DNA from: Streptomyces sp. CA-210063
Lineage (GTDB): Bacteria > Actinomycetota > Actinomycetes > Streptomycetales > Streptomycetaceae
Direction of reading: 5' to 3'
Assembly (NCBI RefSeq): GCF_024612015.1
Contig: NZ_CP102512.1
Location: forward strand, 8,122,001-8,186,000
DNA length: 64,000 nucleotides
The translations under genes were made by a program, and so were the position numbers. Under the pieces are notes generated by a model, which worked only from the letters and a program-made list of their open reading frames with translations, was not told the origin of the DNA and did not search any database. Shown piece by piece: positions 8,603 through 16,847 of the stretch; position 1 is the first letter of the stretch; each line of letters starts with the position of its first letter.

Positions 8603-10278
8603 GCGTGGTGCTCCTTGGCGGCGAAACGGTCGCGCATCACTCGTTTGAGAACCTTGCCGGTGGCGCCCTTGGCCACGTCGTCGGGCTTCATCCGCAGGGC
8701 CCGGGTCACCGGCGGGAACCCGGCGGCCGTCAGCACGGCGTTGACGCGCCCGGTCCACACCTCGTCGCCGTCACCGCTGTCCTCGCCCCCGCTCTCGTCC
8801 GCGAGCTGGAGCAGTGCGTACGCCTCGGCCTCGCCGTCGCCGTCCCAGTCCGCGCGTACGCCGTCGGGGGCGACCCCCACGACCGTGCAGTCGGCGAGTC
8901 CGGGCAGCTCGGCCAGGAGAAGTTCCTCGGTGCGGGTGCTGAAGACGATGCCGGCGCGGGTGCGGACGGCGTCCGGGGCCCGGTCGAGGTGGTAGAAGTT
9001 GCCGTCCTCGTCCTGGTGGGCGAGGTCGCCGGTGAGCCAGTAGCCGCCGAGCCGCATCCGGTTCCAGGTCAGCGAGTCGTTCCAGTAACCCGGCGTGAGC
9101 GTGGGCGACTTGAGGCCCAGGCGGCCGATCCGCCCGGGCGGCAGCGGAGTGCCGTCCTCGGCCAGTACCGCGGCCTCGGCGAAGCTGATGGGCTTGCCGA
9201 CGCAGCGGGAGTAGGCCGAGGTGTCCTTGGTGTGCCGGTTGTGGAAGACCGAGTAGCCGGCCTCCGACGAACCGAGCCCGTCCACGAACACCGAGCCGTC
9301 GACCGGGACGCGGCTCAGGTCCCGCCGGATCTCAAGACGGCTCCCGTGCTGGACGAGCGCCCTGATGTGCGCCTCGTGCGCCGCGTCCCCGGTGTTGAAC
9401 CACACCTGCACGCTGGACAGATCACGTGCCGTCAGGTCCTCCGCCGCCATCTCGCCGAAGGTCCCGGCGAACGCCAGTACGGTCGTCGGCCGGAACTCCT
9501 CGATGGCGTCCAGCACGTCCGTGCCGCGCTGGCTGGACAGCAGCTTGATGTCCGTGCGCAGCAGCAGGCAGTACAGCAGCGTCGCCACCATCGCGTTGTG
9601 CGCGCCCGGCAGCCCCACCAGCGTGCGCTCCATGTCGGCCCCGGTGGAGAAGCGCAGCCGGTGCACCTGGGCGTACATCAGCGTCCGGTGGGTGTGCGGC
9701 ACACCCTTGGGCAGGCCGGTGGTGCCGGAGGAGTGGGAGATGAGCACGGGGTCGGTCGGGTCATGCCGGTACGGGTACGACGGCGGCAGCGACGCGCGGT
9801 GCTCCGGCCGGATGTCGGGGGCGGTCACCAGGAAACCGAGCCCGGACGCCTCCTCCGCCAGCACCTTCCGGTGCGCCTCGTCCGTGAAGGCGCCCACCGC
9901 GCCCTGGCGGCGGACGTACTCCCGGGCGATCTCCGGGGACAGATTGCCGTTGACGAACGACGGGACGGCGCCGAGCGACGTCAGCGCCAGGAAGTTCACC
10001 GCGAACTCGGCCGCCGAGGAGGAGTGGATGGCCACCGGGTCGCGGGGTCGCACACCCCGGGCCGCGTACCAGCCCGCGTACGTCTCGACCACCTCGTACA
10101 ACTGCCCGAGCGTCAGCTCCTCGGGCCGGGTGCCGTCCGGTGCCCGCCAGGTGCCGTCGGTCCGCAACGCCGGCTCGTCGAGCGGTCGTTCGTATGCCCG
10201 GAGGCGCTGCAGGATGTTGCCGGCGCCGAGTTCGGTGTCGGAGCAGATACGCGCCCGCTCCTGCCTACTGATGAGCAT
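8599..10278 (-). CDS. ANL-superfamily AMP-forming ligase, candidate ATP-dependent diazotase (CreM/AvaA6/CmaA6 type)
   Basis: A 559-residue acyl-CoA-synthetase-like enzyme with the ATP loop SHSSGTTGLPKG at 181-192, the hinge region GGYWLTGDLAHQDEDGNFYH and the C-terminal catalytic lysine in GATGKVLK (Lys542). In cremeomycin, avenalumic acid and p-coumaric acid clusters, an enzyme of this superfamily uses ATP and nitrite to diazotise an aromatic amine. Here both nitrite-forming genes and the aminohydroxybenzoate genes are in the same operon, and another ligase already serves for acyl loading. Ordinary CoA- or ACP-ligase activity remains possible. The gene overlaps its upstream neighbour by 14 bases. 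Confidence 0.72.
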   Translation of the reverse strand: MLISRQERARICSDTELGAGNILQRLRAYERPLDEPALRTDGTWRAPDGTRPEELTLGQLYEVVETYAGWYAARGVRPRDPVAIHSSSAAEFAVNFLALTSLGAVPSFVNGNLSPEIAREYVRRQGAVGAFTDEAHRKVLAEEASGLGFLVTAPDIRPEHRASLPPSYPYRHDPTDPVLISHSSGTTGLPKGVPHTHRTLMYAQVHRLRFSTGADMERTLVGLPGAHNAMVATLLYCLLLRTDIKLLSSQRGTDVLDAIEEFRPTTVLAFAGTFGEMAAEDLTARDLSSVQVWFNTGDAAHEAHIRALVQHGSRLEIRRDLSRVPVDGSVFVDGLGSSEAGYSVFHNRHTKDTSAYSRCVGKPISFAEAAVLAEDGTPLPPGRIGRLGLKSPTLTPGYWNDSLTWNRMRLGGYWLTGDLAHQDEDGNFYHLDRAPDAVRTRAGIVFSTRTEELLLAELPGLADCTVVGVAPDGVRADWDGDGEAEAYALLQLADESGGEDSGDGDEVWTGRVNAVLTAAGFPPVTRALRMKPDDVAKGATGKVLKRVMRDRFAAKEHHA

Positions 10279-11203
10279 GGGTCTCCGTCTCGTTTCCCTC
10301 GGGGAGCGACGCGTGCGGGGGCGCTTGGGGGAGGGCGTGTGGGGGCGTTGGGGAATCGGCGGTGAGGAGGAACGCGGGCGCCCGCGGGTCGGTGACCAGG
10401 ACGTGGGTGCCGCCGTCCCGCAGCAGTCGCCGGTGCGCGGCGGCCAGGTCGAACAGGCCCTGGACGCTTCCGGGGTGCGCGGCGGGAGCCGGGTGTGCGC
10501 CGTCGTACGACTCCGTCGACCGGATGGTCACCGGTGCGCCGGCGCCGGGGCGGCCGAGCAACACCGCCACCGCCGACCCGGCGGATTCGGGGAGGTCCGG
10601 GACCGGGCGGTCGCTGCCGGCGGAGAGTTCCCGGTACACGGCGGCCAGCCGTTCGCCGCCGCCCAGTTCCACGCCCATCATCAGGACCTGGTCGAGTTCC
10701 GGGTCCTCCAGGAGCAGGTCCGCCATGGCCAGCAGTTCGGTCACGGGGTCGTCGAGGGTGGACAGGCTGAACATCTGGCCGGTGATCCCGAACTCCCGGC
10801 TGATGTGGCCCAGCACGGAGTTGGCGGTGGCCTGCATGAACAGCAGCGGGTTGTGGACCCGCCCGGAGACCACGCGCCGGCTCGCCAGGTCCGCGGTGGT
10901 GGTGTCCCCCATCAGGCTCGCCAGCGCGACCGCCGTACGGGTGCCTCCCCCACGCTCGGCTTCGCTCGAGCGGGAGGTGCCCCCATCGGCCCGCTCGGTC
11001 AGACACCGCGCGGCCACCTCGTACGCCAGCGGGCTGAACGCCGACTCCACGAACCCGGGCAGCCGGGGAAGCGGGATGTCGCCGTCGCGCCCGGTGCCGT
11101 GCGTCGCGGTGGCGGTGGTGAGGACGCCGAGGGGTGAACGGAGGGGTGCCTTCTCGGCCGACGTGGCCTTTGTCATGTTCTCCGTGTTCTCCGTCGTCGT
11201 CAC
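10265..11203 (-). CDS. Short ketosynthase-like partner (KS-beta / chain-length-factor type), no catalytic Cys
   Basis: A 312-residue protein resembling the N-terminal half of a ketosynthase. The PLLFMQATANSVLGHISREFGITG stretch (split by position, about 107-130) aligns with the region before the active site of KS proteins, but the nucleophile position reads FSLSTLDD, without cysteine. It ends where a full KS would continue with the two histidines. I chose the GTG at 11203 because it overlaps the ketosynthase stop (GTGA), the classic KS-alpha/KS-beta coupling; an ATG at codon 10 is the alternative. It probably pairs with the ketosynthase and sets chain length. It is much shorter than aromatic-PKS chain-length factors of about 400 residues. 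Confidence 0.72.
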   Translation of the reverse strand: MTTTENTENMTKATSAEKAPLRSPLGVLTTATATHGTGRDGDIPLPRLPGFVESAFSPLAYEVAARCLTERADGGTSRSSEAERGGGTRTAVALASLMGDTTTADLASRRVVSGRVHNPLLFMQATANSVLGHISREFGITGQMFSLSTLDDPVTELLAMADLLLEDPELDQVLMMGVELGGGERLAAVYRELSAGSDRPVPDLPESAGSAVAVLLGRPGAGAPVTIRSTESYDGAHPAPAAHPGSVQGLFDLAAAHRRLLRDGGTHVLVTDPRAPAFLLTADSPTPPHALPQAPPHASLPEGNETETHAHQ

Positions 11204-12696
11204 GGCCGCTCCAGGACGAGTGCGGTGTTGGCGCCCCCGAAGGCGGCGTTGATGGTGAGCGCCCGGCGGAGATCGGCCTGGCGGGGCTTGTTCGGCACGT
11301 AGTCCAGGTCGCACTCCGGGTCCGCCCGGGTGAGACCGGCGGTCGGCGGCAGTACGCCGTCCATGAGGGCCAGCAGCGTGATCACGAACTCCACGACGCC
11401 GGCCGCTTCCAGGAGATGACCGGTGGTGCTCTTGGTGGAGCTGACCGGTATCGACTCGGCCCGTTCCGGGAAGGCGGCGCGCAGCCCTCGGGTCTCGGCA
11501 CCGTCGTTGTACTTGGTGCCGGTGCCATGGGCGTTGACATAGCCGAGGCCCGCCCCGTCCGGGTCACCGGCCAGCCGCAGCGCCTGCCGTGCCGCGCGGG
11601 CCAGGCCGACGCCCTCCGGGTGCGGCTGGGCGATGTGGTGGGCGTCGGTGGCCGCGCCCCAGCCGACCACACTCGCCAGCGGCCGGGCCCCGCGCCGCCG
11701 CGCGTGCTCGGCGGACTCCAGGACGACGGCCGCGACCCCGTCGCCGAGCAGCAGCCCGGTGCGGTCCGCGCTGAACGGCCGCACCATGCCGTCACGGGAC
11801 AGCGCCCGCCCCGAGTCGAACTTCCCGAACGTCTCCTCCTCCACGAGATAGCCGCCGGCACAGACGGCCACGTCGATCCGGCCGGAGGAGATCAGCCGAC
11901 AGGCATGGATGATCGCGGCGGCGGAGGCGACACAGGCGTTGGTGAACGTGAGCCGGGGCCCGGTCAGCCGGAGGCCCCCGGCCAGCGACTCGGCGAGGTG
12001 GGCGGGGACGGCATCGGCGAGCCCGGCCGCTGCCGCGAGGGCCGGGTCGGTGCCGAACGCGTGCCCCGGGCCGGGTCCGGTGAGCCCGCCGGCTCGGGCC
12101 GGCCGGGCCGCCGCGTCGCTCAGGGGCGCGTGCACCCGACCGGGTTCGGCGAGCCCTCCGGCCTCGGCGAATCCCCCGGCTTCGGTGAGCCCCTCGACTT
12201 CGGCGAGACGCCCGACCACTCCGCCCGGCCCGCCCCCGGAGGCGTCCCGTGGCGGCCCTTGCGGCGCCGCCTCCCGCCGTCCGTTCGTCACCGGGCGCTG
12301 CGCAGCAGCCGCGCCCTGGTCCGCGACGCCGCCACCGCCCCTTTCGGCCCCCGGCCTCGCCGCCGCCTCCCGCCAGTACCGCGTGATGCTCGTGCAGTCA
12401 CCCGCGATGCCCAGCAATACCGCCGCGTCCGTGCCGCGCGGCAGGTCCGCCATGGCGAGTGCCTCCGTGCCGCACTGGGCGAGGGCGTGACGCAGGGCCC
12501 AGCCCTCGACCGCGTCGGGGCCGTCGGGGGCGGCGCCGGCCATCGGCGTACGGTACGGGCCGGTGTCGAACCGGGTGGTGGGGGCGAAGGAGGGGACGCC
12601 TGCGAAGACCCCGCGCCGGAGGGCGTCCGCGCCCGTGCCGAACGCGGTGCGCACGCCGAACCCGGTCACCGTCACGTCACCGGTCAACGCGGCCAC
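11200..12696 (-). CDS. Beta-ketoacyl-ACP synthase (KS-alpha)
   Basis: A 498-residue condensing enzyme with the complete Cys-His-His triad: Cys255 in FTNACVASA, His390 in NAHGTGTKYND and His427 in STTGHLLEAAG. It should extend an ACP-bound starter, most likely activated 3-amino-4-hydroxybenzoate, with malonyl-ACP. The GTG start overlaps the upstream ACP gene by 20 bases, and the stop overlaps the KS-beta-like gene. Residues 112-212 are a Gly/Ala/Glu/Pro-rich insertion with internal repeats (EAGGFAEAGGLAEPG) that ordinary FabF-like enzymes lack. It interrupts the region before the nucleophile without damaging the catalytic motifs. Confidence 0.88.
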   Translation of the reverse strand: MAALTGDVTVTGFGVRTAFGTGADALRRGVFAGVPSFAPTTRFDTGPYRTPMAGAAPDGPDAVEGWALRHALAQCGTEALAMADLPRGTDAAVLLGIAGDCTSITRYWREAAARPGAERGGGGVADQGAAAAQRPVTNGRREAAPQGPPRDASGGGPGGVVGRLAEVEGLTEAGGFAEAGGLAEPGRVHAPLSDAAARPARAGGLTGPGPGHAFGTDPALAAAAGLADAVPAHLAESLAGGLRLTGPRLTFTNACVASAAAIIHACRLISSGRIDVAVCAGGYLVEEETFGKFDSGRALSRDGMVRPFSADRTGLLLGDGVAAVVLESAEHARRRGARPLASVVGWGAATDAHHIAQPHPEGVGLARAARQALRLAGDPDGAGLGYVNAHGTGTKYNDGAETRGLRAAFPERAESIPVSSTKSTTGHLLEAAGVVEFVITLLALMDGVLPPTAGLTRADPECDLDYVPNKPRQADLRRALTINAAFGGANTALVLERP

Positions 12697-13009
12697 CCCC
12701 GTCCGCCCCGGCCCCGCTCAGGAACTCGGTGAGCCGCCGCAGGGAGGTCAGGCCCGCGATGTCCTCGTCGCCGGGCTCCACGACCAGGCCGTACCGCTCC
12801 TCCACCACATGCAGCAGCCACACCAGCCCGAGGGAGTCCAGGACCAGTTCGGCGTCGTCGCCGAGGTCGTCGGGGACGCCGGGGAAGATCTTGCGGTCGG
12901 ACAGCAGTTCCCGGACGGTGTCGACGGTGATGACGGGCGGCGCGGAGGCTTCCGGCACGGGCGGCGCGGAGGCTTCCGGCACGGCCGGTGCGGAGGCTTC
13001 CGCGCTCAT
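12677..13009 (-). CDS. Acyl carrier protein 2 with repetitive N-terminal extension
   Basis: A 110-residue protein. The C-terminal 80 residues form an ACP with the phosphopantetheine serine in LDSLGLVWL (Ser59). The first 26 residues are an Ala/Pro/Glu linker made of three near-copies of EASAPPVP, encoded by a direct DNA repeat. The ATG overlaps the preceding ACP stop (ATGA). The two ACPs in the operon may divide labour between starter and extender, or between loading and chain growth. The acidic sequence after the serine fits an ACP rather than a peptidyl carrier protein. Confidence 0.85.
   Translation of the reverse strand: MSAEASAPAVPEASAPPVPEASAPPVITVDTVRELLSDRKIFPGVPDDLGDDAELVLDSLGLVWLLHVVEERYGLVVEPGDEDIAGLTSLRRLTEFLSGAGADGGGRVDR
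12935..13003. repeat. Triplicated 21-24-bp repeat at the ACP2 5' end
   Basis: Three copies of a unit containing GCGGAGGCTTCCGGCAC code for the EASAPPVP linker of the second ACP. The copies are nearly identical, which suggests recent expansion. Confidence 0.85.
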
Positions 13010-13281
13010 GCCTTCGCCCCGCGCCCGACGACCTCGGTGACCAGCCCGCCGAGGGTCAGGGAGGCCAGGGGCTCGATGTCGGTGTCCGGGATCTCCACGC
13101 CGAACCGCGACTCCAGCCGCAGCGTGAGCTCGATCAGACTCAGGGAGTCCAGCTCGAGGCCGCCGACGGTCACCGGGCTCTCGTCCGTGATGCCGTCGCG
13201 GCTCAGCAGGATGTTCATCTCGTCGATGACCGTGGTCAGGACGAACTCGCGGATCTCGTTGTCCAGGGTGGACGTGCTCAT
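13006..13281 (-). CDS. Acyl carrier protein 1
   Basis: A 91-residue ACP with the 4'-phosphopantetheine attachment site LDSLSLIEL (Ser46) and the usual four-helix pattern. The chosen ATG is preceded at nine bases by GGAG; an in-frame ATG five codons upstream lacks a ribosome-binding site. It follows the adenylating ligase by 72 bases and is coupled to the second ACP by an ATGA overlap. It likely carries the aminohydroxybenzoyl starter or the growing chain for the ketosynthase pair. Confidence 0.88.
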   Translation of the reverse strand: MSTSTLDNEIREFVLTTVIDEMNILLSRDGITDESPVTVGGLELDSLSLIELTLRLESRFGVEIPDTDIEPLASLTLGGLVTEVVGRGAKA

Positions 13282-13353
13282 GATCGCCATCTCCATGTGG
13301 AATGTCGTGCGAAGGCCATGCGAAAAGTCGTATGAGAGGTGTCCGGCGAGCGG

Positions 13354-14769
13354 CTATGCGCCGCTCGCCGCCGCCTGGAGCGTCGCCGCCTGGCGGACCA
13401 GCTTCCCGTTGGAGGTGCGGGGCAGGGACTCCAGCACCCGGACCACGCGGGGCAGCTTGTAGTCGGCCAGCCGCTCCCGGCACCAGCGCAGCAGCTCCTC
13501 CGCCGACGGGCTCGCGGCCCCGGCGGCGACCGCCACGTACGCCTCGGTGACGTCCTCGTGGACCAGGACCGCCTGTTCGACGGCCGGGTGCGCGCGCAGC
13601 ACGTGCTCGACCTCGGTGAGGTCGACCTTGAGGCCCCCGATGACCACCAGGGAGTCGGCGCGGCCGCGCACGGTGACCGTTCCGTCGGGGGCGACCGTGG
13701 CCCGGTCGCGGGTGTGCAGCCAGCCGTCCGTGTACTGGGTGCCGCCCGAGTCGAAGAGATACGGCGACTCGGCGAGCGCGACGTCCAGTTCGCCCTTGTG
13801 CTCCCGGACCACGACACCCGGCGCGGGCCGTCCGACCGAGGGCCGGAGCGTGCCGCCGATGTCGATGGCGACGATGCCGGTCTCGGTGGTGCCGTAGGCC
13901 TCGCCGGCCCCGACGCCGTACCGCTCGGCGAACCGCGCGGCGGCCTCCGGGGGCATCAGCTCGCCGCCGGAGACGGCGGTCCGCAGGTCGGGCAGTTCGG
14001 GGGGATCGAGGGCGGCGGCGAGCAGTTCGTAGTGCATCGGCACTCCGAAGAGGGTGGTGATCCGGTGCTCGACCGAGGTCCGCAGGATGTCGCGGGCCGA
14101 GACCCGGGGCGCGAAGACGACACGGACACCGGCCGCCAGTGAGTGCAGCAGCCCGCCGAGCAGCCCGAAACTGTGCGCGGTGGAGCTGAGCAGCAGCAGC
14201 CGGTCGCCCTCGCCCGGCATACCGGGGACCGCGGCGAACGCCTCGACCTCGGCGGCGATCGAGCCGGCGGTCCTGCCGATCACCTTCGGCCGCCCGGTGG
14301 AGCCCGAGCTGAACTGGACCAGCCGATGCCCGCCGGCGGCCGGCCGCCCGGCCCTGCGGCACTCGGTGGCGACCTCGTACTCGGGCCGGAAGCCGAACGC
14401 CGCCCGGACGTTGGAGCCCGCCCGGACCATGAACTGCGGTCGGCAGGTGGCGCAGAGCGCGTCCACCTCGGCGGGCTTCAGCCGGAAGTCGAAGAGCATC
14501 ACCTGCGCGCCCAGCCGCCACAGCGCGAGCAGCACCTCGACCTGGGTGAAGCTGGGCGGCGTCCGCAGCCCCACGGTGGAGCCGGGCCCGATGTCGTAAC
14601 CGGCGAACACGGCGGCCTGCTTGGCCACCCGCTTCCGTAACTCACCTCGGCTGACCGTCTCCTGTTGGTGCGTCAGGTAGGGCAGACCGTCGTCCCGCGC
14701 GTCGAACAGCCGCTGGACCAGGACACCCATCCCGTCCGGGCCGGCCGCGGCCGCCACGAGTTCGCCCAT
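13354..14769 (-). CDS. Acyl-adenylating (AMP-forming) ligase, probable starter-unit activation
   Basis: A 471-residue ANL-superfamily enzyme with the ATP loop FSSGSTGRPKV at 153-163, a hinge region in TVRGRADSLVVIGGLKVDL and the catalytic lysine in SNGKLV (Lys456). It lies between the aminohydroxybenzoate genes and the carrier proteins, which fits activation of 3-amino-4-hydroxybenzoate and transfer to an ACP. It is shorter than CoA ligases of 520-560 residues. Leucine 44 is a TTA codon (14638-14640), so full translation needs the bldA leucyl-tRNA. The start lies six bases after the GriH-like stop. Confidence 0.8.
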   Translation of the reverse strand: MGELVAAAAGPDGMGVLVQRLFDARDDGLPYLTHQQETVSRGELRKRVAKQAAVFAGYDIGPGSTVGLRTPPSFTQVEVLLALWRLGAQVMLFDFRLKPAEVDALCATCRPQFMVRAGSNVRAAFGFRPEYEVATECRRAGRPAAGGHRLVQFSSGSTGRPKVIGRTAGSIAAEVEAFAAVPGMPGEGDRLLLLSSTAHSFGLLGGLLHSLAAGVRVVFAPRVSARDILRTSVEHRITTLFGVPMHYELLAAALDPPELPDLRTAVSGGELMPPEAAARFAERYGVGAGEAYGTTETGIVAIDIGGTLRPSVGRPAPGVVVREHKGELDVALAESPYLFDSGGTQYTDGWLHTRDRATVAPDGTVTVRGRADSLVVIGGLKVDLTEVEHVLRAHPAVEQAVLVHEDVTEAYVAVAAGAASPSAEELLRWCRERLADYKLPRVVRVLESLPRTSNGKLVRQAATLQAAASGA

Positions 14770-14775
14770 GAGGCC

Positions 14776-16023
14776 TCAGACCTCCTTGCAGAACTCGCCG
14801 ATGGGCAGGCCCACATGGCGCTTGTCCTGGGCCAGATAGCCGAGCAACTCGTCGCCCGTCCGCAACTCGGTGACGTTGAGGACCTTGCCGCCCGGCCCGA
14901 GCACCCGTACGTGCCAGTCGTCCTGCACGGTGAGGCTGACCAGTCGCCCGTCCTCCGCGTGCGTACGGATCTCCAGGAGTGGCCGGGACTCCAGCTTGGC
15001 CCGCCCGACCACCACCCGCCGGGTGCGGCCGTCGGCACCGACCGCCAGCAGGGCGCTGCCGGAGCCCACCTCGCTGAGGTAGCTGGTGCGGTTCTCGGGG
15101 CCCAGCGTGTACGAGTGCAGGGCACCGGCGTTGACCCGGAACGGGCGGGTCGGCATGTACGGCAGCGGGTGGGTCTCGCTGCAGCAGAGCACGAACCCGG
15201 AGGAGTACGAGCCGACGAGGATGCCCTCGTCCTCCTCGAAGTGCGAGCAGGTGTCCACACAGACCCGGTCGCCGAGCCCGACGTGCCGGATGCTCTCGAC
15301 CGTCAGCGTGGACAGCTCCAGCTGCGGGGTCGTCGCCTCCAGCAGTCGGGCCAGCGCGAACACGTCGTCGGCGCCGCGGGGCGTGAACAGGATGCCGTCC
15401 GAACCGCGTTCGAGGACGTCGAAGACGATGGCCGCCTCCTCCAGGTCCCCGACGACCGTCACCAGCTTGCCCTCGGCCGACTCGGCCGCCGCGAGCACGA
15501 TCTCCAGCGGGATCTTCGTCGGGTCGGCGAAGTGGATGACCGTGTACGGCAGCGCCATCGCGCCGGCGCACGACAGCTGAAGGGTGCGGTCGTCCCGTAC
15601 GTCGATGAAACCGGCGACAGGTGTACCGGCGACAGATGTACCGGTGACCGGCGTACCCGTGGCGGGCGTGCCGGCGGTGGCCCGGTTCTCCGCGGCGAGG
15701 GCGTCCAGCTCGTCCTGGGTGGCGAACTTCCGCAGCAGGAGGTCGATTCCGGCGCCGGGTGAAGCCTTGCCTTCGGGCTTGGCGTCGGCTGCGGCCCTGG
15801 CTTCCTTGTCCCCCTTGCCGTCGGCCTTCTCGCCCGCCTTCTTCGCGGGAGCCGCCGCCGGCCCGCCGGGAACCAGCACCCTGGTCACGGTCGGCGGCAG
15901 CGTCCCCAGCAACTCGGCGTCGGCGGAGACCACCCCGGCCATCCGGGCGTGGACGGCCGCGTCCACCACCGACTGGAGCTGCGGACGGGGGACTTCACGG
16001 AGATCGATCCACGCGAACCTCAT
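14776..16023 (-). CDS. GriH-type 3-amino-4-hydroxybenzoate synthase (dehydroquinate synthase II family)
   Basis: A 415-residue member of the archaeal-type 3-dehydroquinate synthase (DHQS-II) family. In actinomycetes these partner a GriI aldolase to cyclise the C7 phosphate intermediate into 3-amino-4-hydroxybenzoate. The start MRFAWIDLRE is the family's typical N-terminus, and the core VNAGALHSYTL / SYLSEVGSG stretch is intact. Two inserts are unusual: a Lys/Ala/Glu-rich segment near residues 45-85 and repeats of the type TGTPV near 115-140, coded by the repeated DNA near 15610-15680. The ATG overlaps the GriI-like stop (ATGA), so the two enzymes are made in step. Confidence 0.85.
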   Translation of the reverse strand: MRFAWIDLREVPRPQLQSVVDAAVHARMAGVVSADAELLGTLPPTVTRVLVPGGPAAAPAKKAGEKADGKGDKEARAAADAKPEGKASPGAGIDLLLRKFATQDELDALAAENRATAGTPATGTPVTGTSVAGTPVAGFIDVRDDRTLQLSCAGAMALPYTVIHFADPTKIPLEIVLAAAESAEGKLVTVVGDLEEAAIVFDVLERGSDGILFTPRGADDVFALARLLEATTPQLELSTLTVESIRHVGLGDRVCVDTCSHFEEDEGILVGSYSSGFVLCCSETHPLPYMPTRPFRVNAGALHSYTLGPENRTSYLSEVGSGSALLAVGADGRTRRVVVGRAKLESRPLLEIRTHAEDGRLVSLTVQDDWHVRVLGPGGKVLNVTELRTGDELLGYLAQDKRHVGLPIGEFCKEV

Positions 16024-16847
16024 GCGACACCTGCCACGATCGTCGAGTAATGAGTAGGGGTAGTCATGCTCATGTCACCAGTAAGGGAGTCGCCGCCGTG
16101 CACCACCGCGGCCAGCCGGGACACCAGGGCGGCGGGGGAGGGGGCCGAGAAGATCCGGCGGCCGACGGCCAGTCCCCGGCAGCCGGCGGCCATCACGGCG
16201 GTGCCGTACTCGATGAGGTCGGAGCCGTCCGGTGGTCCGCCGGCCGCGAGGACGGGGATGGGGCTGTGGGCCACCACCTCGGCCATCCGGTCGAGCGGCA
16301 GGGCGACGGAGGTCTTCACCAGGTCGGCGCCCAGATCCGCGGCGACGTTCACGATGTGCGAGAGAAGGACGGGATCGTGCGGGTTCTCGATCCGGGGCCC
16401 GCGCGGATAGACCATCGCGATCAGCGGCATGCCCCAGGTGTCGCACGAACGGGCCACCGCGCCCAGGTCGGCGAGCTGCCGCCCCTCGGTGTCCGAGCCG
16501 ATGTTCACATGGACGCTGACCGCGTCCGCGCCGAGTGTCACCGCCTCCTCGACATCGCCGACCAGCACCTTGGCGTCGACGTCGGGGGAACAGGCCGTAC
16601 TGGCGCTCAGGTGCACCACCAGCGCGCAGCTCCTGAGGACGTCCGGGGCGAGAGTGCGGGCACGCCCCTTGTGGACGATGATCCCGTCGGCCCCGCCGGC
16701 CACCAACGCCTTCAACAGTTCTTCCCATTGCCCCGGAGGAGCGACAGGGCCGTCCGAGACGCTGTGGTCGAGCGGTATGAGCAAGTGCCGGTCATCACCG
16801 GCCAGCGAAAGTCTTCTCAACCGTAATGGCTTGCCACTTTTCAGCAT
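16020..16847 (-). CDS. GriI-type class I aldolase for 3-amino-4-hydroxybenzoate
   Basis: A 275-residue DhnA/fructose-bisphosphate aldolase family protein. It has Asp27 in IPLDHSV, Tyr147 in MVYPRGPR and the Schiff-base Lys178 in DLVKTSVALP. GriI homologues condense aspartate semialdehyde with dihydroxyacetone phosphate to the C7 precursor used by GriH, and the gene beside it is GriH-like. It is the first gene of the operon. Leucine 8 is a TTA codon (reverse complement of 16824-16826), placing a bldA-dependent step at the very beginning of the pathway. Upstream lies a roughly 500-base regulatory region. Confidence 0.86.
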   Translation of the reverse strand: MLKSGKPLRLRRLSLAGDDRHLLIPLDHSVSDGPVAPPGQWEELLKALVAGGADGIIVHKGRARTLAPDVLRSCALVVHLSASTACSPDVDAKVLVGDVEEAVTLGADAVSVHVNIGSDTEGRQLADLGAVARSCDTWGMPLIAMVYPRGPRIENPHDPVLLSHIVNVAADLGADLVKTSVALPLDRMAEVVAHSPIPVLAAGGPPDGSDLIEYGTAVMAAGCRGLAVGRRIFSAPSPAALVSRLAAVVHGGDSLTGDMSMTTPTHYSTIVAGVA

